A stretch of 64,000 nt of DNA from Pratylenchus scribneri. Lineage: Eukaryota > Nematoda > Chromadorea > Rhabditida > Pratylenchidae. The translations under genes and the position numbers were made by a program. Shown in pieces: positions 12,965-25,269 of this stretch. The stretch spans positions 62,001 to 126,000 of the forward strand of contig JAQSEB010000186.1 in NCBI GenBank assembly GCA_030063045.1. Reading direction: 5' to 3'. How positions within the stretch are numbered: the first letter of the stretch is position 1; each line of letters opens with the position of its first letter. The notes below the pieces were generated by a model. The model saw only the letters and a list, made by a program, of their open reading frames with translations, ran no database searches and was not told where the DNA came from.

Positions 12965-14190
12965 ATGATTCAACAAAATCAGCAAAAAGATGTCGTAGAA
13001 CAATGGAATGAATTTTGCAAAATGGAGGAAGAGAATTCAAAGGAGAAGGAAAAGATGGCCACAAAGAAGCGAAAAATGATGGAAGACATTACAAAGGGAT
13101 TTTTCAAAAAGGATGAAGAAATTGGCAAATTGCAAAAAGAGAATCGCGCTTTAAAATTAAAAATTGCGAAAATGGAAGCCGATTTAAAATATGTAAATCT
13201 TTAAAATAATTGTCAATCATATTATTTTGTTGCAGCAAAATGTGTCGATTCGTCGACGAATGCCATCAGAATTGTTAAATGAATTTTTTTCCTCAATGCC
13301 ATTGGAAAATGCTTTTGGTCTTCTTACCAAAATGCCAAATGGCATTTTGGCAAGAAATGTCCAAAAAATGATTAACGGCATTAAAGATGTGAATTTAAAA
13401 GCTTAATTAAAATAATAATGAATTTCCAGGCAATGAAGAACAATAAGTTGAATGAAGAGAATTGTGGGCCAAAATTGATCATTTCTAAGGAAGAAATCGA
13501 AGTCAAGCATTCTGGCCCAGATAGTTTAAATTTAAACCATGGGAATATTTTTTAATTCAATTATTTTAGTATGGAATTGTGTTCGTGCTGTTTTGCCAAT
13601 TCCGTCATCCAATTTGAAGGCTCTCAATAAACCAATGATTTTCTGCTATTTTGAAATGGAAATTCTGAATGGGTATTTTATTAAAAAAATATGTGCATAA
13701 ATTCGGTATATCCATTCATTTTTCAGGTATTACATTGTCATTGAATTTTGTGATCTGCAATTAGCAATGGAAGGACGTTGGAATAGGAAGAATAATAATT
13801 CAATTGGAATTGCGAGCAAATATGGAATTTGGATTGATGGATTTTGGACCTGGTTCGAAAATACCGGAGGATCTTTCAAGAAAGAGGATTTTGTTGGCAT
13901 TGGCATAATTCGTCATCCAAACATCAAAATGGAATGTTTTACTACTTTGAACGGCGAATTGCTAAGTATATCACAAATTAAAAAATAAGAAAATATTTAA
14001 TCAATAATTAATAATTGTAAATTTAAAATATATAAATAATTAAAATTCAGGGAAAGTTGTACTTCCTGCAAAATTTGTCAACATTCAATTATTTCCGGCA
14101 ATCAATTTGTACAAAGCTGATGACTCAATTAGAGTTAATTTCGGCAAATATGAATGGAAATTCACGGAATTCAAAAGTGTTCTTGCATAA
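12965..14190 (+). CDS. Coiled-coil/F-box-like/SPRY protein, family copy B
   Basis: Six exons with all phases closing. Exon 1 (12965-13192) encodes a charged coiled coil with KMATKKRKMMED and IGKLQKENRALKLKIAKM. Exon 2 (from 13234) encodes the F-box-like segment MPSELLNEFFSSMPLENAF and GILARNVQKMINGIKD. Exon 3 encodes AMKNNKLNEENCGPKLIIS. Exons 4-6 form the SPRY domain, with VRAVLPIPSSNLKAL, NNSIGIASKYGIWIDG, FVGIGIIRHPNIKMECF and the last strand SIRVNFGKYEWKF, ending at 14190. This is the best full-length reference copy for the family here. Function unknown; a binding-adaptor role is inferred from the domains. No signal peptide. Confidence 0.8.
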
Positions 14191-14850
14191 AAGAATTGGG
14201 GGAATGATGGCAACTTCCAAAAATGTGGATGAATCAAAAAACAAATATTTCGATGTTTTTTTATTAACTATTTTTACATAATTTCAATACATCGTTATTC
14301 ATTTTAGTGGAAATTTTGTTATCAATTTTTTAAGTTATCTATACTTGAACAAAATTTGGAATTTATGAGATTGTGGGCCACTTTTAAATTTTTTTATATG
14401 GCATACTTTTCTATTTTGGTAATTAGGCATTATGCTCCATACTCCTTCATTACCAAGAGACATTTTTCAAAATGTTTGCAAGGGCAATTTTCCAACTTAT
14501 TATTATGGTTAAAATTTTATCAAATTACTTTGCCAGTTATCTGCCTTTAGAAATTCAAAAATATTTTCACAAATCTAACTTTCTAATTTTTTTCTTCTGT
14601 TTTTAAAGATTAAATAAGAATCGTTAAAATTAAAAAAAAAGAATCAATCACAGGTTATTCCCAATATTTTATTCTTATTATTTTATCAATGAATAAAGAA
14701 TAAAATTCATGCTTGGAAGAACTGATTAAGGAATGAAATTTTTTCCTCTTATCTTTTGGGGTCAAAAAATTCTTAGAAAGAAATCACAAACATTCATTTC
14801 ACATTTATTAATCAATCCATATTCCAATTTCTTTTTGTTTTAATTCAAAT
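14191..14850. other. Spacer, probable promoter of transporter gene
   Basis: Between two plus-strand genes. A 64-codon hydrophobic frame at 14356 lacks support. No repeat recognised. Confidence 0.35.
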
Positions 14851-17800
14851 ATGACCATTACTAATTCGACCACCTCTTCCCCTTCCTTCAATCGATTTCA
14901 TGCCATTGTGCTTTTCTTTTGGCAATTTGCAAATTTTTTGCTGGCCCAACAATTATTTGGCATTTTTGCCAATTATATTCCTCGTTGGCGATGCAATCAA
15001 ATTGAATCATCCAATTTTACTTTAACACCGCAATTTTCACGTGAATGTCAAATCTATGCGGAATGCCCTCGTCCAATGTTGGAATTCGAGCAAAGTCCAT
15101 TTGCCTCAGCTGCCATTGAATTCGATTGGATTTGTGGGAATGGCGCATTCTGGCGAGCATTGTACAGTCAAGTAAATTTTAAATTATAAAATTAAATAGA
15201 TTAAAAAATAAAAGTTAAAATATTTCCTTTCTCTTTACATTAAATTGAAATTTTTGCAATCCATAAATTATTATACATTATTTTGAGCATAAAAAAATAA
15301 GCAAAAATTATTCCATATAAGGTCTTTCGTTCGCAAAATACGAAATAATTTTAAAATTTAAAAAATAAAATAAAATTAAATTTCTCGAAGAAATAAAATC
15401 AATCAAATTTATTTTGGTTTTGTTAAAAATAAATTTGTACATTTTCCTCCTTACTCTATTCAATTATTTTAAGCTTCAATTCGGTGCAATTCTTTGTGGC
15501 ACCGCATTCATGGGCCCATTGTCGGATCGATTTGGCCGAAAGCCAGTTGGATGTGCCACATTCACACTCACATTACTTTGTATTTCTGCTTCAACTTTGG
15601 CCCATTCAGCAAAGATATTGCTTGCTGCCCGTTTTTTGATTTGTTTCTTCATTGGCAGTGCCTATGTGTTGGCCACATTGGCCAAAGAAATCATTCCAGC
15701 AGAGTGCCGAATGCATATGCACACTTTTTGCAATTGGGTTGGTGAAAAATATTTTTGATTATATATGTCGGTTATCCGACTTCAGATTCCTCCTTCTCTT
15801 TTATTCTTCTTCCTCAAAATTAATTTAAATTTTCCCTAAGGAAAATTGCCTCTTGGCTCCATTGTCAGTGTTATATCCATGGATTTCCAATAAGATTATC
15901 TTTAAGGGTAAACTCATTCGAATTATGAATCATCTTAAAATGCTATTTCATATATTTTTTATATAGATTTAGCAACAGATAATCTATCGAATAATATAAA
16001 TTTTTTTATTATAAATTAGGAAAGTTTATAATATTTTGAATAAAGTGTAGAAAATTGAAATAATTTGAATTTTTTTTTGAATATTAAAAATTATATTAAA
16101 TTAATTTTTTTTATGCATTGATGAGAAAAAATTCTTTTTTAAACCTATATAAAAATTAAAGTTATTCTTAATCATTAATCAGATTTCAGATCGGGAGAGA
16201 ATTCCCATAAGCTTTTAAAGGATAATATAGAATTTAAAAATATATTTATCTATCAATTATGAATTTGAAAAACAAAAAATTTTAGGGTAATTCGCGAATC
16301 CTATTGACAACAATTTGCTTCATTTTTCCTGACTGGCGTTCAGCGAGCATCGCCACTGCTTGCGCCTGTCTACCTGCCCTCCTCATTTTGGCATTTTTGA
16401 TCCCAGAAAGCCCAACTTGGCTGCATAATCAAGGTCGTCTGGAGGAAATGCGCCGAAGTGAGGAATGGATGGCCAAGTTGGCTGGGATTGAATATATTCC
16501 AATCCAACATGCCGAATTGGAAGAGAAGAGACCGAAATTCATGTGTGTTTATTAAAAAATAATTTATTAAGTACTTATTGAATTTAAAATTATGGGTGAA
16601 TTTTAAAATTATTTAAATATTTTTATTTCAAAAAAAATTAAATTTAATTGTGTCATAATTATATTTTTATTCCTCACTGTCAGAAAAATGATCAAAGAGC
16701 CAGCATTATTGCGCCGTTTGTTGGTTCTCTGGACAATGTGGTTTACTGCTGCCTTGTCAGGTTACACAATAGACTTGAACAGTTCATCCATTTCTGGGAA
16801 TCTTTTCATCAATCAATGGCTACTTTCTTGTCCAATTATTTTCTCTAAAGTGGTTGGTCCATTTAATGGAATTTTTAATTTTTCTTTTTTTAAAACATAG
16901 AAAATATTTTTATTCTAAATTTCATATTTTCTTTAAAAGCCATATGATAAAGTAAAAAATAAAGTCAAAGATTTTTAAATATTTTTTACCACACAGTTCC
17001 TTCATTTGCTTGACACAAATTTCCCGACATTTTCGCGCCGTTTCCTACACCAATCTTCACAACTTATTGTTTGCCTTTGTTTTGCCCTGCTCGCCTTGCT
17101 CAATATTTTCCATTATAAAAATGTTGGCCTTACAATTTGTTTAATTAATTCCATTTTCAAGGTTATTTTGATCATTGTGGTCACTTTCATCGGGACCAGC
17201 TTCATTGAATACACCTGGGATGCCAATCAACTTTGTGCCGTCGAATTGATGCCGACCCAAATTCGGGCCACCACTGTCTCCTCCTGCTCAATGGTTGCCC
17301 GGTGCGGGGCATTTTTTTCGCCTTTGGTAAGGCATAAATACCATAAATCCTTAGACTTTTAGGTTTATTTAGAGAAAAACTGAAATTGCTTAAAAAATCA
17401 GCAAAATTTTTAAAATAGACAATAACGAAGTGTTTGTTAGTACTTATTTTGAAATGGTGGCCGAATTGGCCAAGTTTTTTGGGTCTAAAAGCATACCAAT
17501 ATTTTGCACAAAAATTTTTTTTGGCAAAATAAATAATATTTTTTTATCTTATGGTAGATAGAATACAGGGGTTACTATTATTAAAGCTGTATTTAATTAA
17601 GAGGACAATCTAAATTATGTCATTTATGTTCTAATAAGCATTTTAGACATATATAAATTTCATATAAAATAGCATGTTTTAAGCATATTCAAATCCTATA
17701 TATTTATTTCCAAAAAGTCAAAAAACTAAAAAATTCAAATTTACTATCGGGGCCCCGTTTCAATTCCAACTTTTAACTTTAACTTTGAATTTTTTTCCCT

Positions 17801-18221
17801 TCCCAAAAGTTCAAAGTTAAAGTTAAAAGTTGGAATTGAAACGGGGCCCTGCTAAAAAAACTACCAAAAAATTAAAATTAAATAAATCTTAAATTAATTT
17901 TTTTTCTTCCAAACCATTTTATTCTTATTTTTTTGATTAGAATTTTAGCAAAAAATATTTTTCATTTTAAAATACTCAACATTCTTTAGTTTGTTCTTCT
18001 CACTCAATGAATTTTGGAATGCGTCAGCCTATTTGGCGGTTGTTACCCTTGGATTGGCCAATTTGCTACAATCCTATTTTTTCCTGCTCGAAACCAAGGG
18101 AATCGACTTGGACACCGTCCAAATTGGTGGTTCTGAATCAAAGGAGACTGAAAATAAAGATGGAATTAATGCAAAATTGGAGGAGGAAATGATGCAAAAA
18201 TTTATTCAGAAAGATGAATAA
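14851..18221 (+). CDS. SLC22-like MFS transporter (organic ion transporter type)
   Basis: Exons 14851-15171, 15474-15737, 16286-16542, 16684-16849 and 16997-17326 join in phase, and a C-terminal exon ends at 18221. The N-terminal membrane segment is followed by a large loop with several cysteines, as in organic cation/anion transporters. Then come the MFS signature GPLSDRFGRKP, a second signature-like region around IPESPTWLHNQGRLEE (the PESPRWL motif of SLC22), the motif VELMPTQIRATTVSSCSM, and a C-terminal LLETKGIDLDTVQ. These proteins move organic ions across the plasma membrane; the substrate cannot be predicted. The join from 17326 to the last exon (about 17993) is out of phase by simple splicing, so either a small exon is missed or the copy is damaged. 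That intron carries a 40-bp perfect hairpin. Confidence 0.7.
17750..17849. repeat. Perfect 40-bp inverted repeat (foldback)
   Basis: Arms 17750-17789 and 17810-17849 are exact reverse complements, starting GGGCCCCGTTTCAATTCC, with a 20-nt loop. It sits in the last intron of the transporter gene. The GC-rich tips contrast with the surrounding AT-rich intron, which suggests a small inserted foldback element. Confidence 0.9.
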
Positions 18222-18603
18222 ATAACATTTATATTTTAAAAAATTGATTGAGTAAATTATATAGAATTCAAATTCCAGTGTGTTTTTTTTTCATAAATAT
18301 TTTTTAAATAAATGATTGAGAAATTCCTTATGTAAAAATCTTTTTAATGTCAATGCAATATATATTATACTTAATTAAAAAAGTATATATATCATTTTCG
18401 CCTTTAATAGGTATTTATTACAACTAGAAAATTAAAAATATAATATAAAAATTTAAAAAATAGAAAAATTCAATTCTTATTGGATAGAAAAGTCCTCAAA
18501 AAAAGGGCAAAAACTAAAATTGGATATAGTTTTAACAGGGAAATCTGCTGGAGGATGTGGTCAATAAATTCATTTTCTTCATCTTTTTCACACACTTCTA
18601 AAT

Positions 18604-19505
18604 TCAAGGAGACGGCAAATAATCGCAACAATCTTTGCCCATATATGCGCAATAGAATTCAGCTGATGCCATATTTTCTTTGCACTGTTGTGCAGTCAAA
18701 TTTGGATCTGTGCAAATGTTTGGTCCTGGCCAAAACTCATTACAACCGGTGTAAGCCATACAACTTTCGCAAGTTTGATTAGCACTAAAAATATGCAAGA
18801 AAAACAAATTATATTGTCAGTGCTAATAATGCCTAGGGCTCTTTCTATTCATCCTATTGTTTTCCCTTATCGCCTTGTAATGTAACACATAATCAATCAA
18901 ATATTGCCTCAATCTGCCATTTTTAAGCCCACTCTTCCCCTATCCACACTCAATTGATACATTCTGTTATCACATTTTTAATCGAAAAATGAAAATTAAA
19001 GCCGAATTTTTAATGAAAGAAATTTATCATTTTTTAAAATTGTTTCCATAAAACATGTGAATTTAAAATTAAAAGACAAAACCTACACAGTGCCAATAAA
19101 GTTGCAACATGTTCCCAATTGATCAATTGAACATTTTGGTTCATCATTGCTTCGCTGCACTTCATCGTATGCATTCGATTGGCAATCAGCCGGGCTTTGT
19201 TGTGGACAATATGTCAAATATTGTTTACATTCATCGGGGCCATTGTCAAAACAGTCCTTGCAAGCTAGTTCATTGGCTGGCCAAGGCTGGCTTAAAAAAC
19301 AATCAAAATACATATTAAATTGGGAATGAAATTAATGAAAAAATAAATTGATATTTGAGCTGAGCTAAAATAAGAAAAAAATTATTTTTCTCCAAAATTA
19401 AATAGAAGAAAATAAAAATTTATTAATTTTATTTTCATACCACTTAATAATAGAAATTTTGACGATTAATAGAAATGTGCTGATGATAAGGAGAGTAATG
19501 TGCAT
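18604..19505 (-). CDS. Secreted protein with two tandem 8-cysteine modules (149 aa)
   Basis: Three exons, 19505-19441, 19290-19087 and 18784-18604, join in phase to 149 residues. Exon 1 is a signal peptide (MHITLLIISTFLLIVKI). Exons 2 and 3 each encode one module with the same cysteine order: C-x2-C, C, C, C, C and a final C-C pair. The first runs from ACKDCFDNGPDEC to QLGTCCNF. The second runs from TCESCMAYTGC to MGKDCCDYL. There are 17 cysteines in total, one of them at the exon 1/2 junction. The protein should be exported and disulphide-rich. I do not recognise the family; it could be an extracellular or effector-type protein, but the sequence does not show a target. Confidence 0.7.
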
Positions 19506-20375
19506 TTTTAAATATAAATTTAGAAATAATATTTTTAATAAAATTTTTAAATAAAAATTCTTTTCTATGAATGGGCCTATAACCCATTCGAATTTAAAGG
19601 CTTATCAATGAGAATTTTACTTCCTAGTAAATATACAAATGCAATGCATTAATCTTGATGGAATTTTCAATAATAATTCCATGAAATATGGAAATCACAT
19701 TTTTAAATAGGCAAAAAGTAATGTTTAGTTTTACAAATTGGCGATAATTGTGAATTTGAATATTTTTATTCCAAGAGGAAATTGGCAGTTTTGTTTACTC
19801 CTATTCCCAATTCCAAATTCTATCATAAACATAATCCTATGTTCCATCTATTCAATGAAATTTACTTCCTGTTTCTGTTATCGAATTGTATGGTCTTCAA
19901 TAATGGAAAATTTTTGGAAATTAAAATCGAAAATAGGTAAATTGGAAATTAATGTCACATTTTTATTTTGATATGATATGATACTCTTCATTGTTTAATT
20001 TATTCGCAGATTTATTAAATAAATTTAATTTAACAAAAAATAATGGTGAATTTTTTTGTTTGATGTGTGAAGGAAAAAAAATTTTGGAGAAAATAATGAA
20101 ATTTGATTAAAAAATTTGGGAAATTTTGAGAAAAAATCATAAATTAATGAGAATATATTGTATTTACGTATATATAGGTGCAGTTATTTTCACCCCCAAA
20201 ATTACCGTATGTTACCCCAAAAATTGTTCAACTTTAAAATCATGTTTTTTTCATTATTTAGCAATCAAATACGAGTAATAAGATAAAAATCTTTCAAAAA
20301 TTTTTTGCACCCATATAACAGTATTTAAATATCGAATATAATTATATCTTCAGGCGAATAGTTAACATTTTTATA
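19506..20375. other. Spacer, nothing recognised
   Basis: AT-rich sequence between two minus-strand genes. It holds the 5' flank of the cysteine-rich gene and the 3' flank of the SPRY pseudogene. A plus-strand open frame at 19738 has no supporting features. Confidence 0.35.
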
Positions 20376-20904
20376 TTATTGGAGAACCTCATTGAATTTT
20401 TTAAAACACCATTCTTCTTTACTAAAATTTGCGCGTATTGATTCGCCCGCATAATACAAATTGGCGGCCGGGAAAAGTTGGAGATTGACAAATTCTGCAG
20501 GCAATTTTGCCTTCCCTAAAATTGATAATATTATTAAATTTTTTAAATTAATTTTTAAAAATATTTTACAATTTTAATGCCATTGAACATTTTTTGGACA
20601 TTTCTTGTCAAAAGGCCATTTGGCATTTTGGCCAAAAGACGGAAAGCATTTTCCAATGGCATTGAGCCAAATAATTCATTCATTAATTCAGCTGGCAATC
20701 CATAATGATAAATCGAGAATTTCTAGGAAATTGAAAATATGAGCAAATATAAAATAAAAATTTTCAGACCTTTTCATTAATTATTTTTGCCATTTTTTGT
20801 TCCTTTGTTTTTTGAATTATTTCCTCAAATTTTCCAATTCTTTCTTTCACTTTCACTTTCAATTCGTCAATTTCTTTTTCAATATATAATTTATTGGAAT
20901 CCAT
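20376..20904 (-). pseudogene. SPRY family copy C, central exons missing
   Basis: Three exons of the family are present: a coiled-coil first exon (MDSNKLYIEKEIDELKVKVK), the F-box-like second exon (GLPAELMNELFGSMPLENAF), and a last SPRY exon (SIRANFSKEEWCF) ending at 20376-20378. Exons 3, 4 and 5, which carry most of the SPRY fold in copies A, B, D and F, are absent. Joining exon 2 directly to the last exon gives a phase mismatch, because exon 2 ends in phase 0 and the last exon needs phase 1. The gene is therefore most likely an internally deleted pseudogene. Confidence 0.65.
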
Positions 20905-22540
20905 TTAATATTAGTCAAATTCCGTCAAAAAAAATAATAATTTTTTTATAGGGAAATTCGGATTAGTTGATTACAAAATTATTTTAATTTAATTTGAATT
21001 TATCTTAAATAAATTTTATATAAATGGAATTTTGTCACGGTGAAATGGGAATGGAAAGAAAAATGGAATGTCAAATTCTATGCATCCAAAGCAATTTGAT
21101 CAAATTAAGAAAAATTGCACCAAATCAACATTCAAACACATATTCCACATTATTTCCTAGATCAGATATTCCGAATTCAAATCTTTGACTGAAAATTTGC
21201 CGACGATAGAAAATGCTCGGGAAATTGCCTCGGGCAAAATATTTGAAATATATTTTTGCATTTGATTAAAAGGGAGAGTAAGGAAGGAGGCACAAATTGT
21301 TATGTGCGATGATTTGAGAGGAAAATGTTCTGGGAAAATTGTCTAAAGCAAATATTTTACATATAGTATGTACTATGTAGCCACAGGGAAAATACGAATA
21401 AATGAGTGAATATTGTACCGATACCGATGACCCAGACTAATTTTGGAGATGATTAAATTGATTTAAATCAACAGAATTTCTTTTTATAAACATAAAATTT
21501 TTTTTAATTAACTAAATAAAATCTGTTAATTTATTTAATAATAATATAATGCTAGATTTGAAATTGAAAGAACATTACAATAGTTTAAAATCGACTCTTT
21601 TAGATTGATCTAATTAAGAATTAAAAAAAAATAAAAATTAATAAAATAAAAAATAAATGCAAAAAAAGTGGAGGTCAAATTTGTTGTGAATGGGGGTTGA
21701 AGAGGATTGTTTTTCAGACAAATTCGCATGATAACCCATCCACTGTCGGACCTTCCACATTTTTGAATGGAAATGAAATTCGCTTATATAAATGAGAGAA
21801 TTCATCGGTAGAAAAAGTGTCGCGGTGGAGAAACTTGTTTGGAAAGAAGAAAATAGGAAAATGGAATGGGCCGCGAAGTGAGCAATAAATTGCTTCTCTC
21901 TTATATTTCTCTGCTTGCCTCTGCTGGACTAGAATACCCAAAGAGTGGTTGTTTTCATTTTTAATCATCTTAAATCATTCATCGTTGTTCAATTTTTGCC
22001 GCATCTCTGCAGTCTGCTTCACTTTCACTGCATCAAATGATAATTGGATGGAATTTAATTGAAAGAGAAATTGTAGGTGAAGAATTTTGATTGGAAATGG
22101 AAGGAAATAAGAAAAGTGCCCCTAGGCCCTAGTGCAAACTTTAAAATTGTACAATTTTTTCCAAGGGAAAATTTAAATAGGAATTAAGGAAATTTATTAT
22201 TTAAATTTGCTTATAGGCAAATTTATTACTTTCTCTTTACATAATTACAATAATCCAGCATTTTTCCCTGAAAAGGTAAAATATTAATTGCAATTATGGC
22301 TATTTGCAATGTTGCATTAGGAGTATTCGTCTTACAATGAATTGAATTGACCAATGAGCAATAATGACCTCAATTTGGAAAAGACTAGGTAAATAATTCT
22401 CCATTTTTTTGTCCTCCCCTATATTTTTGGCCTGGATTTTTATCGATCATTTTTTATGCTGAATAAATGGTAAAATATGGAGAATGGACTACGGAGAACT
22501 CTGTTAAATTTCCTATAATTTTCTTTACTTTTCTTTAAAC
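20905..22540. other. Spacer, nothing recognised
   Basis: About 1.6 kb of AT-rich sequence. A minus-strand open frame at 21714-21968 has mixed composition, but no splice signals or family resemblance could be found, so it is not called. Confidence 0.35.
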
Positions 22541-23023
22541 TAGGGTTAATTATCCGCGAGCGGATAATGGAAAAGCGGATAACGGATAGTGCGGATAGTC
22601 AGGGTGCAGATAACGGAACGGTTAGGCCATCCGCGAAAATTATCCGCGGATACTAACCGTTCCGCTCCCTTTATAAGGTACTGTAGATTTTAATTTGTTC
22701 TCAGATTTAAAAAATTGCCAAAATAAAATAATTAAACTTTTTTTTCTGCACTAAAATACTTTTATTTGTCTTTATTTGCTTTTAAATGACCATATTGGGC
22801 AGGATTGCCTTCCCCAAAATAAAAATCCGGCATACAGATTCAAAAAATAGCAAAAATCAGGTTTAAAACTAGGGGTTGCGGATAGCGGATAGTGCGGATA
22901 GTCAGAGTGCGGATAACGGATAATGCGGATAATTGGGGTGCGGATAAGGAACGGTTAATTAGCCCAAAATATGTGCGAATACCCGTTCCGCGTAACCGTT
23001 CCGCAAACGAATAATTAACCCTA
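22541..23023. mobile_element. MITE with TAGGGTTAATTA ends and 8-bp target duplication
   Basis: The element begins TAGGGTTAATTATCCG and ends CGAATAATTAACCCTA, a 16-bp terminal inverted repeat with one mismatch. It is flanked on both sides by an exact CTTTAAAC, which fits the 8-bp target duplication of hAT-type transposons. The interior is built from variants of GCGGATA and AACGGTTA in both orientations, and no transposase is encoded. A diverged relative lies at 44646-45052. Confidence 0.85.
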
Positions 23024-23099
23024 CTTTAAACAAATTATTAAATAAAATATTAAAAGTGATTTAAAATTTAGCAATTTTTAATTCCCAACAAATTCGATA

Positions 23100-23264
23100 A
23101 TGGAAAATCAAAATCGCATCATATCAAGTGATATAAATGTGGATGCCATTGATTTGTACGATTTTGCTTTTGACAAAATTGATGAAACTCAAAAATTATT
23201 AATATTATTGGTTGACAAAAAATGTACAATGGACATAAAAGAAATATGTGAAGATTTATTTTAA
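23100..23264 (+). CDS. Small hypothetical single-exon frame (54 aa)
   Basis: An intact 55-codon frame runs from ATG to TAA just beyond the MITE. It encodes an acidic peptide starting MENQNRIISSDINVDAIDL, with no signal peptide or recognised domain. It could be a real small gene, a lost exon or chance; only the ORF and its protein-like composition support it. Confidence 0.3.
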   Translation: MENQNRIISSDINVDAIDLYDFAFDKIDETQKLLILLVDKKCTMDIKEICEDLF

Positions 23265-23433
23265 TTTTTTTATATCAAAAAATTAAATTATTTAAGATAA
23301 CAAAAATATAAATAAATTTTCATCAAAGAACATCATTCTCAAACATTATATAGAATAAATTTAAAGAATAAACTTAGGAATGGGAAGATTCTCTTTCTTC
23401 TTTTCTTAATTTGTTATTTTCTCGATATTCTTA

Positions 23434-25269
23434 TCATTGAAGGACCCGTCCAAATTCCTTGAATTGCCATTCCTTTATGCCAAAATTCACGCCAATTGAA
23501 TCATGTTCATGGTACAAATTAAATGCCGGGAAAAGTCGGAGATCGGCAAATTTCGAAGGCAATTCAGCTTTCCCTGAATTATGATTTTTGTTAAGGCTTT
23601 TCTATTAATAATTTTGCAAATGGGAACAACCCATTTATCGGGGCCAACTTGCCGCCAAAACAACTTGTCGCCGTTTATAATAACTCATTAAGGATTGAAC
23701 CAATTTGATGGTTTTAGTATCAAATTAAAGAGAGGAATTGGCTATAAAATTATAATAATTTTATTTAAATTGGTTCACATGTTTTAGAAGTTATGCTCAT
23801 AAAATTATTTATAACATAGGGATTTTTGGAATTATCAGTGTGTTTTTGAGCACAATTCCATCATTTTTAAACTAATTTAAATAAAATTAATTTTAATGGC
23901 TAGTCAAAACCTGCCCCTTAAATTGATAATGAAAATATTAAATTGGTTGAGTCCTTGAGAAATATTTTAAACGGTGACAAATTGGTCATTTTATAAGTCG
24001 GCCGACAGCTTTGAAAATATTTTGCAATTATTTATTAATTTACCTAGCAATTTGCCATTCCAAGTGCCAAAACATTCGATTTTTGAATTTGACTGACAAA
24101 TTATGCCAATTCCAACAAAGTCCCCTTTCTTGAAATCTCCATTGAAATTTTCGAATTCGGTCGGGGATTCACCAATCCAAATTTGACTTTTGTAGTAAAT
24201 TCCAATTGAATTCTCGCGTTCAACTCCAAGCCATACGTTTTCCAATGGAAATTGATGGTCGCAAAATCCAATGAGAGAGTCATTATCACTGAAAAATGAA
24301 TAAATAGAAAAAAAAATATATAAAAATAGTAAATAAAATACTCATTTAGAATTTCCATTTCAAAATAAAAGGAAATAATCGGTTTATTGATGGCCTTCAA
24401 TTTGAGAATAGGAAATGGCAAAAAAGCTCGAATGCAAAACATTCCTAAAAAATAATTAATAAATTAAAAATTATTTATTTTTACCATCATCAAGACCGGA
24501 ATGTTTGACTTCTAGTCCATCCTCAGAAATTACCAATTCTGACCCAGAATCAGCAGAATTCAATTTGTTGTTCTTCAATGCCTAATTTTCAAAATTATTT
24601 CAATAAATTTCTATAATTATTCAAATTCACCTCCTTAATGCCATTTATCATTTTTTGAACATTTTTAGCCAAAAGGCCATTTTTCATTTTGGTTAGAAGA
24701 CCAAAAGCATTTTCCAATGGCATTGAAGAGTACAATTCAATCAACAATTCTGAGGGAATTTGTCGACGTTGAAGTGATTTTAGCTGAAGAAATTTTAATC
24801 ATAAATGTAATCCGTGTGTCGAAATTTGCGGCCCGAATTTTGTGGCTCTACCAAAAATGACAAACATAACTACAACAGAGTAAAATTTATGGCCAGGACT
24901 AAGGTTTAAAAAAGAATTCGGAGGATTAGTCTTAAGATTTAGGTTAGGCTTCAGAACTTGACAAATGGGCATTGGTTATTGAGTTATGAATTTCTTTTTA
25001 GATAAGGGCCGCAAAGTTCAGTTAATCAGTGTAATCTCAATTTCAAAAATATAAGTAACCTCTTTTTTATAAAAAGCCATTTTCTCTTTTAATGCTTGAT
25101 TTTCTTCTTCTAATTTGACAATTTTTTCATCCTTTTCATCCATTCCATTGATAAACTCGTCCATCAGTTTTCGCTTCTTGGTGGCCATTTTCCCCTTCAT
25201 TTGGGTTTCTTCATTGTCCATTTCATTCCATTTGTTTATTAATTTTTGTTGAATATTTTGTTGGGTCAT
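23434..25269 (-). CDS. Coiled-coil/F-box-like/SPRY protein, family copy D
   Basis: The full six-exon architecture is present. Exon 1 from 25269 encodes a coiled coil (MKGKMATKKRKLMDEF, IVKLEEENQALKEKMAF). Exon 2 (from about 24784) encodes IPSELLIELYSSMPLENAF. Exon 3 encodes ALKNNKLNSADSGSELVIS. Exon 4 encodes IRAFLPFPILKLKAI. Exon 5 encodes GFCDHQFPLENVW, SQIWIGESPTEFEN and FVGIGIICQSNSKIECF. The last exon (SIGVNFGIKEWQF) ends at 23434. Phases agree at every checked junction, so the copy looks functional. The last intron (about 460 bp) contains a dispersed repeat also seen in introns of the nuclease genes. Role inferred only from domains: protein binding, possibly as a ubiquitin-ligase adaptor. 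Confidence 0.78.

Noticed and set aside
21714..21968. 84-codon minus-strand frame
   Set aside because: No splice partners and no motif; it could be chance in a 1.6-kb spacer.
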